Shown one piece after another: positions 11,809 to 22,358 of a stretch of 64,000 bases of DNA. A model generated the notes under the pieces. That model ran no database searches. It had not been told where the DNA came from and saw only the letters and a list, made by a program, of their open reading frames with translations. How positions within the stretch are numbered: position 1 is the first letter of the stretch; every line of letters begins with the position of its first letter. Location: contig KI632513.1 in the NCBI GenBank assembly GCA_000504425.1, positions 2,112,386 to 2,176,385 of the forward strand. Reading direction: 5' to 3'. The position numbers were made by a program, and so were the translations under genes. Source of the stretch: Rhodopseudomonas palustris JSC-3b (GTDB lineage: Bacteria; Pseudomonadota; Alphaproteobacteria; Rhizobiales; Xanthobacteraceae).

Positions 11809-12963
11809 ATGCTTGCGCGTGACGACCAACCGACCCCTCCCTTGAAACGCACCCCTCTGCATGCGCTGCATGTGGCGCGTGGCGGCAAAATGGTACCATT
11901 TGCCGGCTATGATATGCCAGTGCAATTCGCGACCGGCGTGCTCAAAGAGCATCTGCATACCCGCGCCGCCGCCGGGCTGTTCGACGTCTCCCATATGGGC
12001 CAGATCGTGCTGCGCCCGAAATCCGGCACGCTCGCCGACGCCGCCGGCGCGCTCGAGCGGCTGGTGCCGCAGGACATTTTGGCGCTGGCGCCGCACCGGC
12101 AGCGCTACGCCCAGTTCACCAATGACCAGGGCGGCATTTTGGACGACCTGATGGTCAGCAATTTTGCAGACCATCTGTTCCTGGTGGTCAACGCTGCCTG
12201 CAAGGCCGAGGACGAGGCCCATCTGCGCGCCGCGCTCAGCGACACCTGCGAGATCGAGGTGCTGGCCGACCGTGCGCTGCTGGCGCTGCAGGGCCCGCAG
12301 GCCGAAGCGGTGCTGAGCCGGTTCTGCGCCGAGGCCGCGTCGTTGCGCTTTATGGATTCCAAGCCGCTGCCGGTGATGGGGCTGGACTGCTTTGTGTCGC
12401 GCTCCGGCTATACCGGCGAGGACGGCTTTGAAATCTCGGTGCCGGCCAGCGCCGCCGAGCAACTGGCGACCGCGCTGCTCGATCAGGCCGAGGTGCTGCC
12501 GATCGGGCTCGGCGCCCGCGACAGCCTGCGGCTGGAAGCCGGTCTGTGCCTCTATGGCCACGACATCGATACCAGCACCACGCCGGTGGAAGCGTCGTTG
12601 GCCTGGTCGATCCAGAAAAGCCGGCGTCATGGCGGCGCGCGGCCCGGCGGCTTTGCCGGCGCTGAGGTGATTCTCGATCAGCTCGACCATGGCGCGCCGC
12701 GCAGCCGGGTCGGCCTGAAACCAGAAGGCCGCGCCCCGGTGCGCGAAGGCGCGCAGCTCTATGCCGAGGCCGACGCCGCCGATCCGATCGGCCAGGTGTC
12801 GTCCGGCGGTTTTGGACCCAGCGTCGGCGGCCCGGTGGCGATGGGCTATTTGCCCGCCGCGATCGCGGCGCGCGGCGGTGTGGTGTTCGCAGAAGTTCGC
12901 GGCCAGCGACTGCCGATGAAGATCGGCTCACCGACTTTCGTTTCTCCCAGCTACCAGCGTTGA
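11809..12963 (+). CDS. gcvT: Glycine cleavage system T protein (aminomethyltransferase)
   Basis: A 384-residue folate-dependent aminomethyltransferase that takes the aminomethyl group from lipoyl-GcvH, releasing ammonia and making methylene-tetrahydrofolate. Visible motifs are MVPFAGYDMPVQF, GLFDVSHMGQ, VSRSGYTGEDGFEISVP, and GARDSLRLEAGLCLYGHD. I use the ATG at 11809, preceded by AGAGGG, rather than an upstream ATG that falls in the riboswitch leader. It is first in the gcvT-gcvH-gcvP cluster, ten bases before gcvH. Confidence 0.95.
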   Translation: MLARDDQPTPPLKRTPLHALHVARGGKMVPFAGYDMPVQFATGVLKEHLHTRAAAGLFDVSHMGQIVLRPKSGTLADAAGALERLVPQDILALAPHRQRYAQFTNDQGGILDDLMVSNFADHLFLVVNAACKAEDEAHLRAALSDTCEIEVLADRALLALQGPQAEAVLSRFCAEAASLRFMDSKPLPVMGLDCFVSRSGYTGEDGFEISVPASAAEQLATALLDQAEVLPIGLGARDSLRLEAGLCLYGHDIDTSTTPVEASLAWSIQKSRRHGGARPGGFAGAEVILDQLDHGAPRSRVGLKPEGRAPVREGAQLYAEADAADPIGQVSSGGFGPSVGGPVAMGYLPAAIAARGGVVFAEVRGQRLPMKIGSPTFVSPSYQR

Positions 12964-12972
12964 GGCTTTGAC

Positions 12973-13338
12973 ATGACGACCCTGTTTACCCCCGACCACG
13001 AATGGATCCGCGTCGAGGGCGACATCGCCACCATTGGCGTCACCGACTACGCCCAATCGCAGCTCGGCGATGTGGTGTTCGTCGAACTGCCGAAGATCGG
13101 CCGGCAATTGAAGAAGGCGGAAGCCGCCGCAGTCGTGGAATCGGTCAAGGCCGCCTCCGACGTCTATGCGCCAATCACCGGCGAGGTGCTGGAGGTCAAT
13201 GAGACGCTGCAGACCGACCCGGCGCAGGTCAACACCGATGCCGGCGGCGCGGCCTGGTTCTTCAAGCTGAAGATCGCCGACAAAGCTGAATTGGAGGGGT
13301 TGATGGACGAAGCGGCCTATGCGGCGCACACCGCCTGA
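12973..13338 (+). CDS. gcvH: Glycine cleavage system H protein
   Basis: A 121-residue lipoyl carrier of the glycine cleavage complex. The lipoylated lysine is K59 in the motif ESVKAASD, and the conserved ITGEVLEVN block follows. It shuttles the aminomethyl arm between GcvP, GcvT and the L protein. TGAGG precedes the ATG, and the gene follows gcvT by nine bases, so the two are co-transcribed. Confidence 0.97.
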   Translation: MTTLFTPDHEWIRVEGDIATIGVTDYAQSQLGDVVFVELPKIGRQLKKAEAAAVVESVKAASDVYAPITGEVLEVNETLQTDPAQVNTDAGGAAWFFKLKIADKAELEGLMDEAAYAAHTA

Positions 13339-13358
13339 TAGGTCGCCCGACTAACCAT

Positions 13359-13476
13359 TGAGTTCGTCACTGCGAGGCAAGCGAAGCCATCCGGCGTCCG
13401 GCGCACTTATGCTGGATTGCTTCTTCCTGGATTGCTTCGTCGGCTTCGCCGCCTCGCAATGACGGAGAGACGATTG
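13359..13476. repeat. Dispersed repeat (family D) inside the gcv cluster
   Basis: Facing arms of the form CACTGCGAGGCAAGCGAAGC and GGCTTCGCCGCCTCGCAATG with internal GGATTGCTTC copies, a known style of palindromic intergenic repeat in this group. It separates gcvH from gcvP. Confidence 0.65.
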
Positions 13477-13485
13477 GTGTTGTGA

Positions 13486-13598
13486 CCTTTGATCCTGTGA
13501 CCAGTGATCTTGCGGCCACAGATATCGCGACCACCTGAGCAGCGATCGCCAATGGGCGACCACTGATCAGCGACCACTGATCTCGCAACTACCTTTCA
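13486..13598. repeat. Degenerate 14-15-bp tandem repeat
   Basis: About six imperfect units of the type CTGATCTCGCGACCA, most clearly at 13561-13590. It fills the remainder of the gcvH-gcvP gap. A related array in the other orientation seems to lie at 28178-28261. Confidence 0.55.
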
Positions 13599-13634
13599 GC
13601 GGGCTTTGAGCCCACCACCGACGACCAGGAGACC

Positions 13635-16523
13635 GTGATGCATCCGCCCCGCCGCCCGATCGATGACCTCGCGAACGGCTTCGTTCGCCGCCATATCGGG
13701 CCGTCGCCGCAAGACATCCGCGCCATACTGCGTACGGTGGGAGCGGACAGTCTGGAAGCGCTGATGGACGATACGCTGCCGGCCGCAATCCGGCAGCGCG
13801 CCCCGCTCGATGTAGGAGCGCCGCTCTCCGAAACCGAAGCGCTCGAACACATGAGCGAACTTGCGTCGCGCAACCAAGTGTTCACCTCGCTGATTGGTCA
13901 AGGCTACTACGGCACGATCATGCCGACCGTGATCCAGCGCAATATTTTGGAAAATCCCGCCTGGTACACGGCCTATACGCCCTATCAGCCCGAAATCAGC
14001 CAGGGCCGGCTGGAAGCGCTGTTCAACTTCCAGACCATGATCTGCGATCTGACCGGGCTCGACATCGCCAACGCCTCGTTGCTCGATGAAGCAACCGCCG
14101 CCGCCGAAGCGATGGCGCTGGCGGAACGCTCGGTGCAGAAAAAGACCAAAGCGTTCTTTGTCGATCACGACGTTCATCCGCAGACGCTGGCGGTGCTGCG
14201 CACCCGCGCCGAGCCGCTCGGCTGGCAGATCATTGTCGGCGATCCGGTCACCGATTTGCCGCAGGCCGATGTGTTCGGCGCGCTGCTGCAATATCCCGGC
14301 TCCTCCGGCGCCTTGCGCGATCCGCGCCCGACCATCGCCGCGCTACACGCCAAGGGCGGGCTGGCGGTGGTCGCCGCCGATCTGCTGGCGCTGACGCTGA
14401 TCGCCTCGCCCGGCGATCTTGGCGCTGATATCGCGATCGGCTCGGCGCAGCGTTTTGGCGTGCCGATGGGCTATGGCGGCCCGCATGCCGGCTATATGGC
14501 GGTGCGCGACAGTTTGAAGCGCGCGCTGCCCGGCCGCATTGTTGGCCAGTCGATCGATTGCCATGGCCAGCCCGCTTATCGGCTGGCGCTGCAGACTCGC
14601 GAACAGCATATCCGCCGCGAAAAGGCCACCTCCAACATCTGCACCGCGCAGGTGCTGCTGGCGGTGCTGGCCTCGATGTATGCGGTCTATCACGGCCCCG
14701 AGGGCTTGGCAGCGATCGCGCGCGCCATTCACCGCCGCACAGCCGTTTTGGCGGCCGGGCTGCGCAAGCTCGGCTTTGCGCCGCGCAACGAAGCATTCTT
14801 TGACACGCTGACCATCGAGGTCGGCGATCAGCAGGACGCGATCGTGGCGCGCGCGCGCGACGCCAAGATCAATTTCCGGATCGGCGATGGCACGCTCGGC
14901 ATTTCGCTCGACGAGACCACTACGCCAAAAATCATTGAAGCGGTGTGGCGCGCGTTCGGCGGCACGCTCAGCTATGCCGAGATCGAGCCGGCGCTGCGCG
15001 ACACCGTGCATCCGACGCTGAAGCGCACCTCGAGCTACCTCACTCAGGAGGTGTTCCACCTCTATCGTTCCGAGACCGAGCTGCTGCGCTACATGCGCAA
15101 GCTGTCGGACCGCGATCTCGCGCTCGACCGCGCCATGATCCCGCTCGGCTCCTGCACCATGAAGCTGAACGGCACCACGGAAATGATGCCGCTGACCTGG
15201 GCCGGCTTTGCGCAGTTGCATCCGTTTGCGCCGCCCGAGCAGGCCGAGGGCTATCACGCGCTGTTCGACCGGCTGGAGACTTGGCTGACGCAGATCACCG
15301 GCTATGACGCGATCTCGCTGCAGCCGAATTCCGGCGCGCAGGGCGAATATGCCGGGCTGCTGACGATCCGCGGTTATCACCGCGCGCGCGGCGAACCGCA
15401 TCGCAAGATCTGCCTGATCCCCTCTTCCGCGCACGGCACCAATCCGGCCTCGGCCGCGATGGCCGGCATGGATGTGGTGGTGGTGGCCTGCGATGAGCGC
15501 GGCGACGTCGATGTCGAAGATCTGCGCGCCAAGGCCGAGCTGCACTCGGCCAATCTCGCCGCGGTGATGATCACCTATCCCTCGACCCATGGCGTGTTCG
15601 AGGAGCACATCCGCGAGATTTGCGAGATCGTGCACGCCCATGGCGGTCAGGTGTATCTCGACGGCGCCAATCTCAACGCTCAGGTCGGGCTGGCGCGGCC
15701 CGGCGAATATGGCGCCGATGTCAGCCATCTCAATCTGCACAAAACCTTCGCGATCCCGCATGGCGGCGGCGGCCCCGGCATGGGCCCGATCGGCGTCAAG
15801 GCGCATCTGGCGCCGTTCCTGCCTGGCCATCCTTGCTGCGACGACACCGGGCCGGACGGTTTCACCCATGGCGGCGGCACGGTGGCCGCTGCGCCCTATG
15901 GCTCAGCGTCGATCCTGACCATCTCCTACATCTACATTCTGCTGATGGGTGGCGACGGGCTGCGCCGCGCGACCGAAGTGGCGATCCTCAATGCCAATTA
16001 CGTGGCGCAGCGGCTCGATCCGCATTTCCCAGTGCTGTATCGCAGCGAACGCGGCCGGGTGGCGCATGAATGCATCATCGATCCGCGCGCGCTGAAAAAC
16101 AGCACCGGCATCACCGTCGATGACATCGCCAAGCGGCTGATCGATTATGGCTTCCACGCCCCGACCATGAGTTTCCCGGTGGCGGGCACGCTGATGATCG
16201 AGCCGACCGAGTCGGAATCCAAGGCCGAGCTTGATCGGTTCTGCGACGCCATGATCGCGATCCGGCGCGAAATCGCCGAGATCGAGAATGGCCGCTGGAA
16301 GGCCGAGGAATCACCGCTGCGCTTTGCGCCGCATACCGTGCACGATCTGGTCGAAGAACAATGGCGCCGGCCCTATAGCCGCGCTGTCGGCTGTTTCCCG
16401 GCCGGCACCGCGCGCCACGACAAATATTGGTGCCCGGTCGGCCGGATCGACAATGTCTATGGCGACCGCAATCTGGTCTGTTCGTGCCCGCCGATCGAGG
16501 ACTACGCGCTGGCGGCGGAGTGA
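13635..16523 (+). CDS. gcvP: Glycine dehydrogenase (aminomethyl-transferring), P protein
   Basis: A 962-residue single-chain P protein, which decarboxylates glycine using pyridoxal phosphate and loads the aminomethyl group on GcvH. N- and C-terminal halves are both present (in some bacteria they are separate genes). The PLP lysine is K703 within [18 protein letters not shown]. Other marks are FIRRHIGPS-like [12 protein letters not shown] at the start, [17 protein letters not shown] and [21 protein letters not shown] precedes the ATG. A gap of nearly 300 bp with repeats separates it from gcvH, so it may be read from the same long transcript or its own promoter. Confidence 0.97.
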   Translation: MMHPPRRPIDDLANGFVRRHIGPSPQDIRAILRTVGADSLEALMDDTLPAAIRQRAPLDVGAPLSETEALEHMSELASRNQVFTSLIGQGYYGTIMPTVIQRNILENPAWYTAYTPYQPEISQGRLEALFNFQTMICDLTGLDIANASLLDEATAAAEAMALAERSVQKKTKAFFVDHDVHPQTLAVLRTRAEPLGWQIIVGDPVTDLPQADVFGALLQYPGSSGALRDPRPTIAALHAKGGLAVVAADLLALTLIASPGDLGADIAIGSAQRFGVPMGYGGPHAGYMAVRDSLKRALPGRIVGQSIDCHGQPAYRLALQTREQHIRREKATSNICTAQVLLAVLASMYAVYHGPEGLAAIARAIHRRTAVLAAGLRKLGFAPRNEAFFDTLTIEVGDQQDAIVARARDAKINFRIGDGTLGISLDETTTPKIIEAVWRAFGGTLSYAEIEPALRDTVHPTLKRTSSYLTQEVFHLYRSETELLRYMRKLSDRDLALDRAMIPLGSCTMKLNGTTEMMPLTWAGFAQLHPFAPPEQAEGYHALFDRLETWLTQITGYDAISLQPNSGAQGEYAGLLTIRGYHRARGEPHRKICLIPSSAHGTNPASAAMAGMDVVVVACDERGDVDVEDLRAKAELHSANLAAVMITYPSTHGVFEEHIREICEIVHAHGGQVYLDGANLNAQVGLARPGEYGADVSHLNLHKTFAIPHGGGGPGMGPIGVKAHLAPFLPGHPCCDDTGPDGFTHGGGTVAAAPYGSASILTISYIYILLMGGDGLRRATEVAILNANYVAQRLDPHFPVLYRSERGRVAHECIIDPRALKNSTGITVDDIAKRLIDYGFHAPTMSFPVAGTLMIEPTESESKAELDRFCDAMIAIRREIAEIENGRWKAEESPLRFAPHTVHDLVEEQWRRPYSRAVGCFPAGTARHDKYWCPVGRIDNVYGDRNLVCSCPPIEDYALAAE

Positions 16524-16720
16524 CACGCGCCGCTGGCGTTATGGAGCCGTGATGCCAGCGCTCGCCGCTGGCGTCGCGGCGGATCGCGCGCGAAGAGGCG
16601 TGTGCGGCCGCTGATCTGCGCCGCCGCTCGAGGCCAACATGCCCGCGGCGGCAGCGCTATCACACTGCGGAGGCTGCGACCGTCTTATACCAACGGAAAT
16701 TGATACCAACCCATCCGCAT

Positions 16721-16810
16721 GTCATGGCCGGGCGCCGGCCCGGCCATCCACGTCTTTGATCTTGCAGCGCTTTCAAGACGTGGATGCCCGCGACAAGCGC
16801 GGGCATGACG
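16721..16810. repeat. Dispersed palindromic repeat (family B)
   Basis: Inverted copy of the family B hairpin seen at 3711-3801, between gcvP and recA. No gene is visible in 16524-16834. Confidence 0.85.
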
Positions 16811-16834
16811 AGTCAATGGCAGGAGCCGTTGGTA

Positions 16835-17923
<1,089 letters not shown>

Positions 17924-18014
17924 TGGTCGTGCTCCTTTTGAACGGGATTCGCAACGGCCACGGCGGTGGCGCACAGATCTTTGGCTCGGGAGCAACGTAC
18001 TCTATTTGTTCCTT

Positions 18015-18029
18015 GTTCGCAATATGTTC
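18015..18029 (-). promoter_or_regulatory. LexA SOS box of recA
   Basis: GTTC-N7-GTTC on the plus strand (GAAC-N7-GAAC reading towards recA), the direct-repeat operator recognised by alphaproteobacterial LexA. A third GTTC at 18008-18011 precedes it. It lies about 90 bp upstream of the recA start. Confidence 0.85.
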
Positions 18030-18101
18030 CTCCAGCAGAACGGGTACTTTTTACGTCTGGTGGAGGCGTTTTTGCTTTTTGTCGGTGGCTGTCAGAATTA
18101 T

Positions 18102-18113
18102 TTGTCGTTTTAG
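18102..18113 (+). repeat. Left terminal repeat of the Mu-like element
   Basis: TTGTCGTTTTAG, matched inverted at the right end (CTAAAACGACA at 27970-27980 and GAAAACGACAA at 27991-28001). Confidence 0.65.
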
Positions 18114-18282
18114 AGCGCGAAATCAGCCCTAAGATATTGAAAATGCTAGGCTGACAAGTTCCCCAAGGTGCGCAACCGAATTGTGGCACGATTGCGACCG
18201 ACACAGAATGTTTGCAGATAGCGTAAGTGTCTGAACGGTTTAGACTTTACGTCACCGTATTGACGAACCTTTCGGCGGACTT

Positions 18283-18310
18283 GGTTCGCCCGATCTGGGA
18301 TTGGCGAACC
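18283..18310. repeat. Inverted repeat in the left end
   Basis: GGTTCGCC and GGCGAACC, 12 nt apart, with a further GGCGAACC at 18315-18322. Possibly a protein-binding site in the element's left control region. Confidence 0.45.
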
Positions 18311-18365
18311 CATTGGCGAACCCCGCCGGAATCGGCAATACTTCAACCCTCGTCGCCGGTAAGTG

Positions 18366-18451
18366 GGCCGATGCACCGCGCTTGTCAGCGGGCCGATGCT
18401 CCACCTTCTTGGTGGACCGATGCACCGCGAAGGTGAGCGGGCCGATGCACC
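18366..18451 (+). repeat. Four regularly spaced 12-bp direct repeats
   Basis: GGCCGATGCACC or a one-base variant begins at 18366, 18391, 18415 and 18440, so at 24-25-bp steps. It lies between the left terminus and the repressor gene. This looks like an array of protein-binding sites: transposase sites of this element, or the remnant of another transposon end (IS21-like ends carry similar arrays; this is a guess). Confidence 0.6.
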
Positions 18452-18468
18452 ACGCGATGTCAGACGAG

Positions 18469-18498
18469 ATAGCCCCGCTTCGGCGGGGCTATTCTTTT
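18469..18498. terminator. Terminator hairpin at the 3' end of the repressor gene
   Basis: A perfect 10-bp stem ATAGCCCCGC / GCGGGGCTAT with a TTCG tetraloop, followed on the plus strand by TCTTTT. It overlaps the repressor stop codon. The U-run side points inward, so it may shield the element from outside transcription. Confidence 0.65.
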
Positions 18499-19049
18499 GA
18501 TGATGCCCCGGCTTGCCTTTCGGCGTTCGCTTGTCTCGATCGTTTTCTCACTTCGGACGAGCTTTGAGGCTTATTGACGCCACCTTTAAACGAGGCCTCG
18601 CGGAAGTGCGCATAGGCTTCATTCAATCTGACCGCGAGAATATGGGCAACCGTGAGAGCTTCGGAGTGATCCTTAGAAGGCTCTTCCCTCAGCCGGAGCC
18701 GATTTCCCGCCCCAATCTCAATCGACGGGAGAACGTCCTTAAAGACTCTCAGAACAGCGTCGTAAAGGTCTCCGTGGGCGACCTCAAAACTGCCTTTCAG
18801 CAGGTGGTCGGCTTCCAACCCGATCTCGGCACATACACGCAACAGAACGTCGGCGGGAATACGGCTCTCACCTGAGAGGTAGTTTTGAAGCGACCTGTAC
18901 GGGATCGAAAGCCTGTCGCTCAGGTCGCGCATCGACACTCCGCGCGCCTTGATCGCGCTCTTCAATGCGACCACGAGCCAATCATCGGGCGCCTTGCATG
19001 ACACCTGATTTGGTGTATTGTTGACCTTATGATGCACCGAATCAGGCAT
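18489..19049 (-). CDS. Mu-like phage repressor with HTH domain
   Basis: A 186-residue protein with a central helix-turn-helix: VSMRDLSDRLSIPYRSLQNYLSGESRIPADVLLRVCAE (about residues 39-77), of the XRE/lambda-repressor kind. It is divergent from the Ner-like and transposase genes, the place of repressor c in Mu. AGGAAG precedes the ATG at 19049. That start makes the 5' end overlap the Ner-like gene and puts the operator-like repeats inside the first codons. The C-terminal end is basic and unlike a peptidase, so induction by RecA-driven autocleavage is not indicated. Confidence 0.7.
   Translation of the reverse strand: MPDSVHHKVNNTPNQVSCKAPDDWLVVALKSAIKARGVSMRDLSDRLSIPYRSLQNYLSGESRIPADVLLRVCAEIGLEADHLLKGSFEVAHGDLYDAVLRVFKDVLPSIEIGAGNRLRLREEPSKDHSEALTVAHILAVRLNEAYAHFREASFKGGVNKPQSSSEVRKRSRQANAERQAGASSKE
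19004..19046. promoter_or_regulatory. Operator-like inverted repeat between repressor and Ner-like genes
   Basis: CCTGATTTGGTG (19004-19015) and CACCGAATCAGG (19035-19046) are inverted copies with one mismatch, 19 bp apart. TTGACC lies between them. The left arm also sits in its own palindrome ACACC-N6-GGTGT. This is the expected place for the lysis/lysogeny switch. Confidence 0.55.
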
Positions 19050-19271
19050 AGTCTTCCTGTCGTCATTGCCGGCGGGGACGATCTCTATAACGCCGTCCGA
19101 GCGGCGCTTATCGCCCGCGGCACCAATCTAAACCGATGGTGCAAGGCAAATTCTATCAACCGTCAGACCGTTGATAAAGCCTTGAAGGGGCACCGCACAG
19201 GGCCAAGAGCGCAAGCCATTCGTGATCGGCTCGTGTCTGAGCTCTTCTCCGAGTCAGAGCGAGCGGCATGA
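19029..19271 (+). CDS. Ner-like DNA-binding protein
   Basis: An 80-residue protein with an HTH-like segment NRWCKANSINRQTVDKALKG, matching the position and size of Mu Ner, a small early regulator that shuts down repressor and transposase promoters. Its stop overlaps the transposase start (ATGA). The ATG at 19029 has no ribosome site and overlaps the repressor's 5' end, so the true start could be a non-ATG codon further in. Confidence 0.65.
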   Translation: MMHRIRHSLPVVIAGGDDLYNAVRAALIARGTNLNRWCKANSINRQTVDKALKGHRTGPRAQAIRDRLVSELFSESERAA

Positions 19272-21283
19272 CCTACGTCGCCATCCACCTCGTGGCAGGC
19301 GTGGCAGGCATCTCCGTTAGGGCGATGCAGAAAGTCTGCGCCGGTATAGTTCGAGACACTCTGCAGACATGGCGCGGTTCACGCCTCATCGTTCGACAAG
19401 TTCATGGCCGTGGAGGGCGGTCCGGCAAGCTCTACGAAGTGCGTGCGGACTCTCTGCCGTTTGAACTGCACGAGCGTTTGAAGTCACTTCAAAGCCCCGT
19501 TGAAACCGCCCCTAGCCCTCGCGACGATCGCAACAACGTCGGGCATTGGCGGCATCACATCATTGCACCGGCCCTGCGGCACGAGAAATGGTCCGCCGCA
19601 CGCGGCGAAGCGGTTCGGAAGATCGTTGCCGAGCGCCACACCGGCCCGGACGGCAAGCCGATCACCATCACCGAGCGCACCATTCAACGCTGGCTTGATG
19701 CCTACGAAGCGAAGGGCATCGCCGGCCTGATGCTACGCGCTCGGCGCGACAAGGGCGCCCGACGCGTGGTGATCTCCGAACGCTGGGACGGCGCCGTGCC
19801 GTTCGATGAGGCGATCAAGGAAACCATCGCCGAATCCCTCAAGACTTACATTCGCGGCCTGCACAAGGAAGGCACTTCGGCTGCGCTGATCGACACGCTT
19901 GCGGCCGACAGGCTGCGCCAATTGACCGCCGCGCGCTGCGACTACGCGCCCGCGATGCCCGACCTGACTTTCAAGGTGCCGCGCCCGATGATCGACGCCG
20001 AGCGCCAGTTCCGCAACGTCGCTATCTTCAAGAAGGACCGCAAAGCCTACGAGGACAGCCGGCCGCGCATCTTCCGCACCCGCGACGGGCTGGCGCCGAT
20101 GCACGTCATCGTCGGCGACGTTCATCACATCGATATCTGTATCCGTCGCCCGGACGGCACCGTGACGTGGGGCAAAGCGATCGCTTGGCTCGATCTTGCC
20201 ACCAACCGGATTTGGCTGGACGTGGTGTTGCTCGAAAAGGGCGAAGGCATCCGCAACGCCCATGTGATCGCCAGCTTCGTGCACATGGTCCAGAGCTGGG
20301 GCATGCCGAGCGTACTATATCTCGACAACGGCTCGGAATACAATTGGGCGGACTTCATGGGCGACGCGCTCAAGCTGACCCGTGAAGTCTATCTCACCGA
20401 AGATCGCGACTCGCAGATCGTACGCGCCAAGCCCTACAACGCGCCAGCAAAGGCGATTGAAGGCATCTTCCGCGTTCTCGAATATACGTACTTTCGTAGC
20501 CTTCCCGGCTGGGCCGGTGGCGACCGGACGAACAAGAAAACCGCCAAGGTCGGCCGGCCGACCGAACCCTTTGAAGGAAGCCTCGACGATCTACGAGCGC
20601 AGATCGGTGCTTGCCTCACCCTGTATCACGACAAGCCCCAAGGCGGCGCCAGCGGCCTCGGCGGGCGGTCGCCGCGCCAGGTGTACGACGCTGCGGTAGC
20701 GGCGGGTTGGCAGAAGGTGACGATCGATCCGCGCGAACTGCGCACCGTGTTTGCCAGCTCCGAAGTTCGGCAGGTGCGGCAGGGCGCAATCCAGTTCGGC
20801 GGGCAGCATTGGACTTGCCCGGAATTGGCAAGCTTCCTGGGCAGCAAGATCGTCGTCCGCGTTCCGAAGTTCGAGGACCCTGCCATCCTTCCCTTGCTGG
20901 ACGATGCCGGCAAGCTGGTTGGCTTCGCCGCGCCCGTGACACGGTACGGCATCCTCGACAAAGCCGGCGCCGCCGAAGCCGATCGCATTGCCTCAGAGCA
21001 TCGCCGTGCGGTTCGCGACCTCGACAAGTCCGTGCCCGATATCGATGTGGCGGCAGAGATCATGCGCATTGCGGCAACTCTTCCCGCTCCTACCGAGGCG
21101 GCCATTCTCGGAACGATCAGCATCTCTGATCAAGCGCGCGAGATCGCAGTGGGGCTTGCCGAGCCTATCGATGATCGTGCGGCTCGGCGGCGTGCCAAGG
21201 AAGAAGCCGCGCAGATCAAGCAGGCCGCTTCGTCACGCGCTCTGCTCGACATGATCACGAAGAACGAGAGATCAGCATCATGA
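19268..21283 (+). CDS. Mu-type transposase A (DDE)
   Basis: A 671-residue MuA-like transposase. The N-terminus is the Mu-type DNA-binding domain (AVAGISVRAM-like VAGVAGISVRAMQ, then GRSGKLYEVRADSLP). An HTH region with ITITERTIQRWLDAYEAKGI follows. The RNase H-fold catalytic domain shows D284 in VGDVHHID, D353 in LYLDNGSEY and E398 in AKAIEGIFR, the complete DDE triad. A Mu-type beta-barrel domain and a C-terminal tail follow, the part that contacts MuB and ClpX in Mu. All three catalytic residues and full length (MuA is 663 residues) suggest an active enzyme. Its start and stop both overlap neighbours by four bases, implying translational coupling. Confidence 0.92.
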   Translation: MTYVAIHLVAGVAGISVRAMQKVCAGIVRDTLQTWRGSRLIVRQVHGRGGRSGKLYEVRADSLPFELHERLKSLQSPVETAPSPRDDRNNVGHWRHHIIAPALRHEKWSAARGEAVRKIVAERHTGPDGKPITITERTIQRWLDAYEAKGIAGLMLRARRDKGARRVVISERWDGAVPFDEAIKETIAESLKTYIRGLHKEGTSAALIDTLAADRLRQLTAARCDYAPAMPDLTFKVPRPMIDAERQFRNVAIFKKDRKAYEDSRPRIFRTRDGLAPMHVIVGDVHHIDICIRRPDGTVTWGKAIAWLDLATNRIWLDVVLLEKGEGIRNAHVIASFVHMVQSWGMPSVLYLDNGSEYNWADFMGDALKLTREVYLTEDRDSQIVRAKPYNAPAKAIEGIFRVLEYTYFRSLPGWAGGDRTNKKTAKVGRPTEPFEGSLDDLRAQIGACLTLYHDKPQGGASGLGGRSPRQVYDAAVAAGWQKVTIDPRELRTVFASSEVRQVRQGAIQFGGQHWTCPELASFLGSKIVVRVPKFEDPAILPLLDDAGKLVGFAAPVTRYGILDKAGAAEADRIASEHRRAVRDLDKSVPDIDVAAEIMRIAATLPAPTEAAILGTISISDQAREIAVGLAEPIDDRAARRRAKEEAAQIKQAASSRALLDMITKNERSAS

Positions 21284-21993
21284 CCGAATTCTGCCAAACC
21301 ACCGTGGCCGAGACGATCTACAACACCTTGGACGCGATCCGGGAACTCGGTCAGAACGCCACGTTCCTGGGCAAAGCCGGCGTCGGAAAGTCCTTCGCCA
21401 TCTCTCACTATGTCGCGGACAATCCGGGTCAAGCGTGGATGTTGACGGCGACGGATGCGAGCGGAGGATCAGCACGGCACCTGTTCCGGACGTTCTGCAA
21501 GTTTCTCGACATCAGCGCCAGCGGCAGCATCGCCGAGATTCAAGACCGGATATTCGCCTACGAACTTCGCGGGTCGGTCCTGATCATTGACGAGGCACAG
21601 AACCTCAATGCGCAAGGCATCCGGGAACTGCTTTACCTGAACTCTGGCAGCAATCTGGCGATTGCCTTTTGTGGCAACTATCAGGTCATCAAGAACGCCC
21701 ATGTGGACGAAGGCCCCCTGGACGTTATCGGTTCACGAATTCATTTCCGCGAGAAGTTTACACAGATCACGGCCAACGACGCCGAAACGATCGCTGGAAC
21801 GTTCGGCGTCACCGACCCGGATTCCGTCACCCTTCTTCGAGGCGTCGGCGCAAAGTCACAGGCTCGCGGCTTGAACTTCGTGCTCACGATCGCGCGCAGG
21901 ATCGCCGGGATCGGCGAGCCGATCACCTTGGCTCACCTGAAAACGGTTCTCGACAAATTCCCGCAACACAAACCCGCTCTCCCGGACCGTTGA
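21280..21993 (+). CDS. MuB-like AAA+ ATPase, transposition target selector
   Basis: A 237-residue ATPase with Walker A GKAGVGKS at 31-38 and Walker B LIIDEAQN at 101-108. MuB binds target DNA and delivers it to MuA. Mu's own MuB is 312 residues with an N-terminal HTH part; this protein starts almost directly at the ATPase core, so that part is missing. The C-terminal region (RGLNFVLTIARRIA, ITLAHLKTVLDKFP) is kept. The start overlaps the transposase stop (ATGA). Confidence 0.88.
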   Translation: MTEFCQTTVAETIYNTLDAIRELGQNATFLGKAGVGKSFAISHYVADNPGQAWMLTATDASGGSARHLFRTFCKFLDISASGSIAEIQDRIFAYELRGSVLIIDEAQNLNAQGIRELLYLNSGSNLAIAFCGNYQVIKNAHVDEGPLDVIGSRIHFREKFTQITANDAETIAGTFGVTDPDSVTLLRGVGAKSQARGLNFVLTIARRIAGIGEPITLAHLKTVLDKFPQHKPALPDR

Positions 21994-22052
21994 GCGGCCG
22001 GCTGTTTAGTGCCTCACCGCGTATCCATCACCACCTGCAATGGACTGCTGAA

Positions 22053-22358
22053 ATGACTATCAAACCGACCGCCTTTGATGCCCTTAACCCCGCCACCATG
22101 AGCCGCGATCAGCTTGGCGAGCTGGCCGGCGTGCTTGCCCGCGTCACCACTTTGCGAACAGTGCTCGACAATGCCTTTGCTGAGAACCTCAAGGAACTCG
22201 CAATCCTGATGCATCCGGAGCCGCAGGACGCCCTGCTGACGCAAGTGAATGCGTGGGTGGCCAATATCGGCGCGTTGCTCGACGGGCAATCCGCGGAAAT
22301 CAACCGCATCCTCGGCGTGCAGGATCAGGGCGACGAACCGACGGAGACGTTGCAATGA
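22053..22358 (+). CDS. Hypothetical phage early protein
   Basis: A 101-residue acidic, helical protein with no recognised domain (MTIKPTAFDALNPATMSRDQ at the start). It follows MuB by 59 bp and overlaps the next gene by ATGA, so it belongs to the early operon. Mu carries several small semi-essential genes here. Function unknown. Confidence 0.6.
   Translation: MTIKPTAFDALNPATMSRDQLGELAGVLARVTTLRTVLDNAFAENLKELAILMHPEPQDALLTQVNAWVANIGALLDGQSAEINRILGVQDQGDEPTETLQ

Noticed and set aside
14343-15869. 508-residue open frame antisense to gcvP
   Set aside because: Shadow frame; gcvP is unmistakable.
18366-18451. CRISPR array
   Set aside because: Repeats are only 12 bp with about 13-bp spacers and no cas genes nearby.
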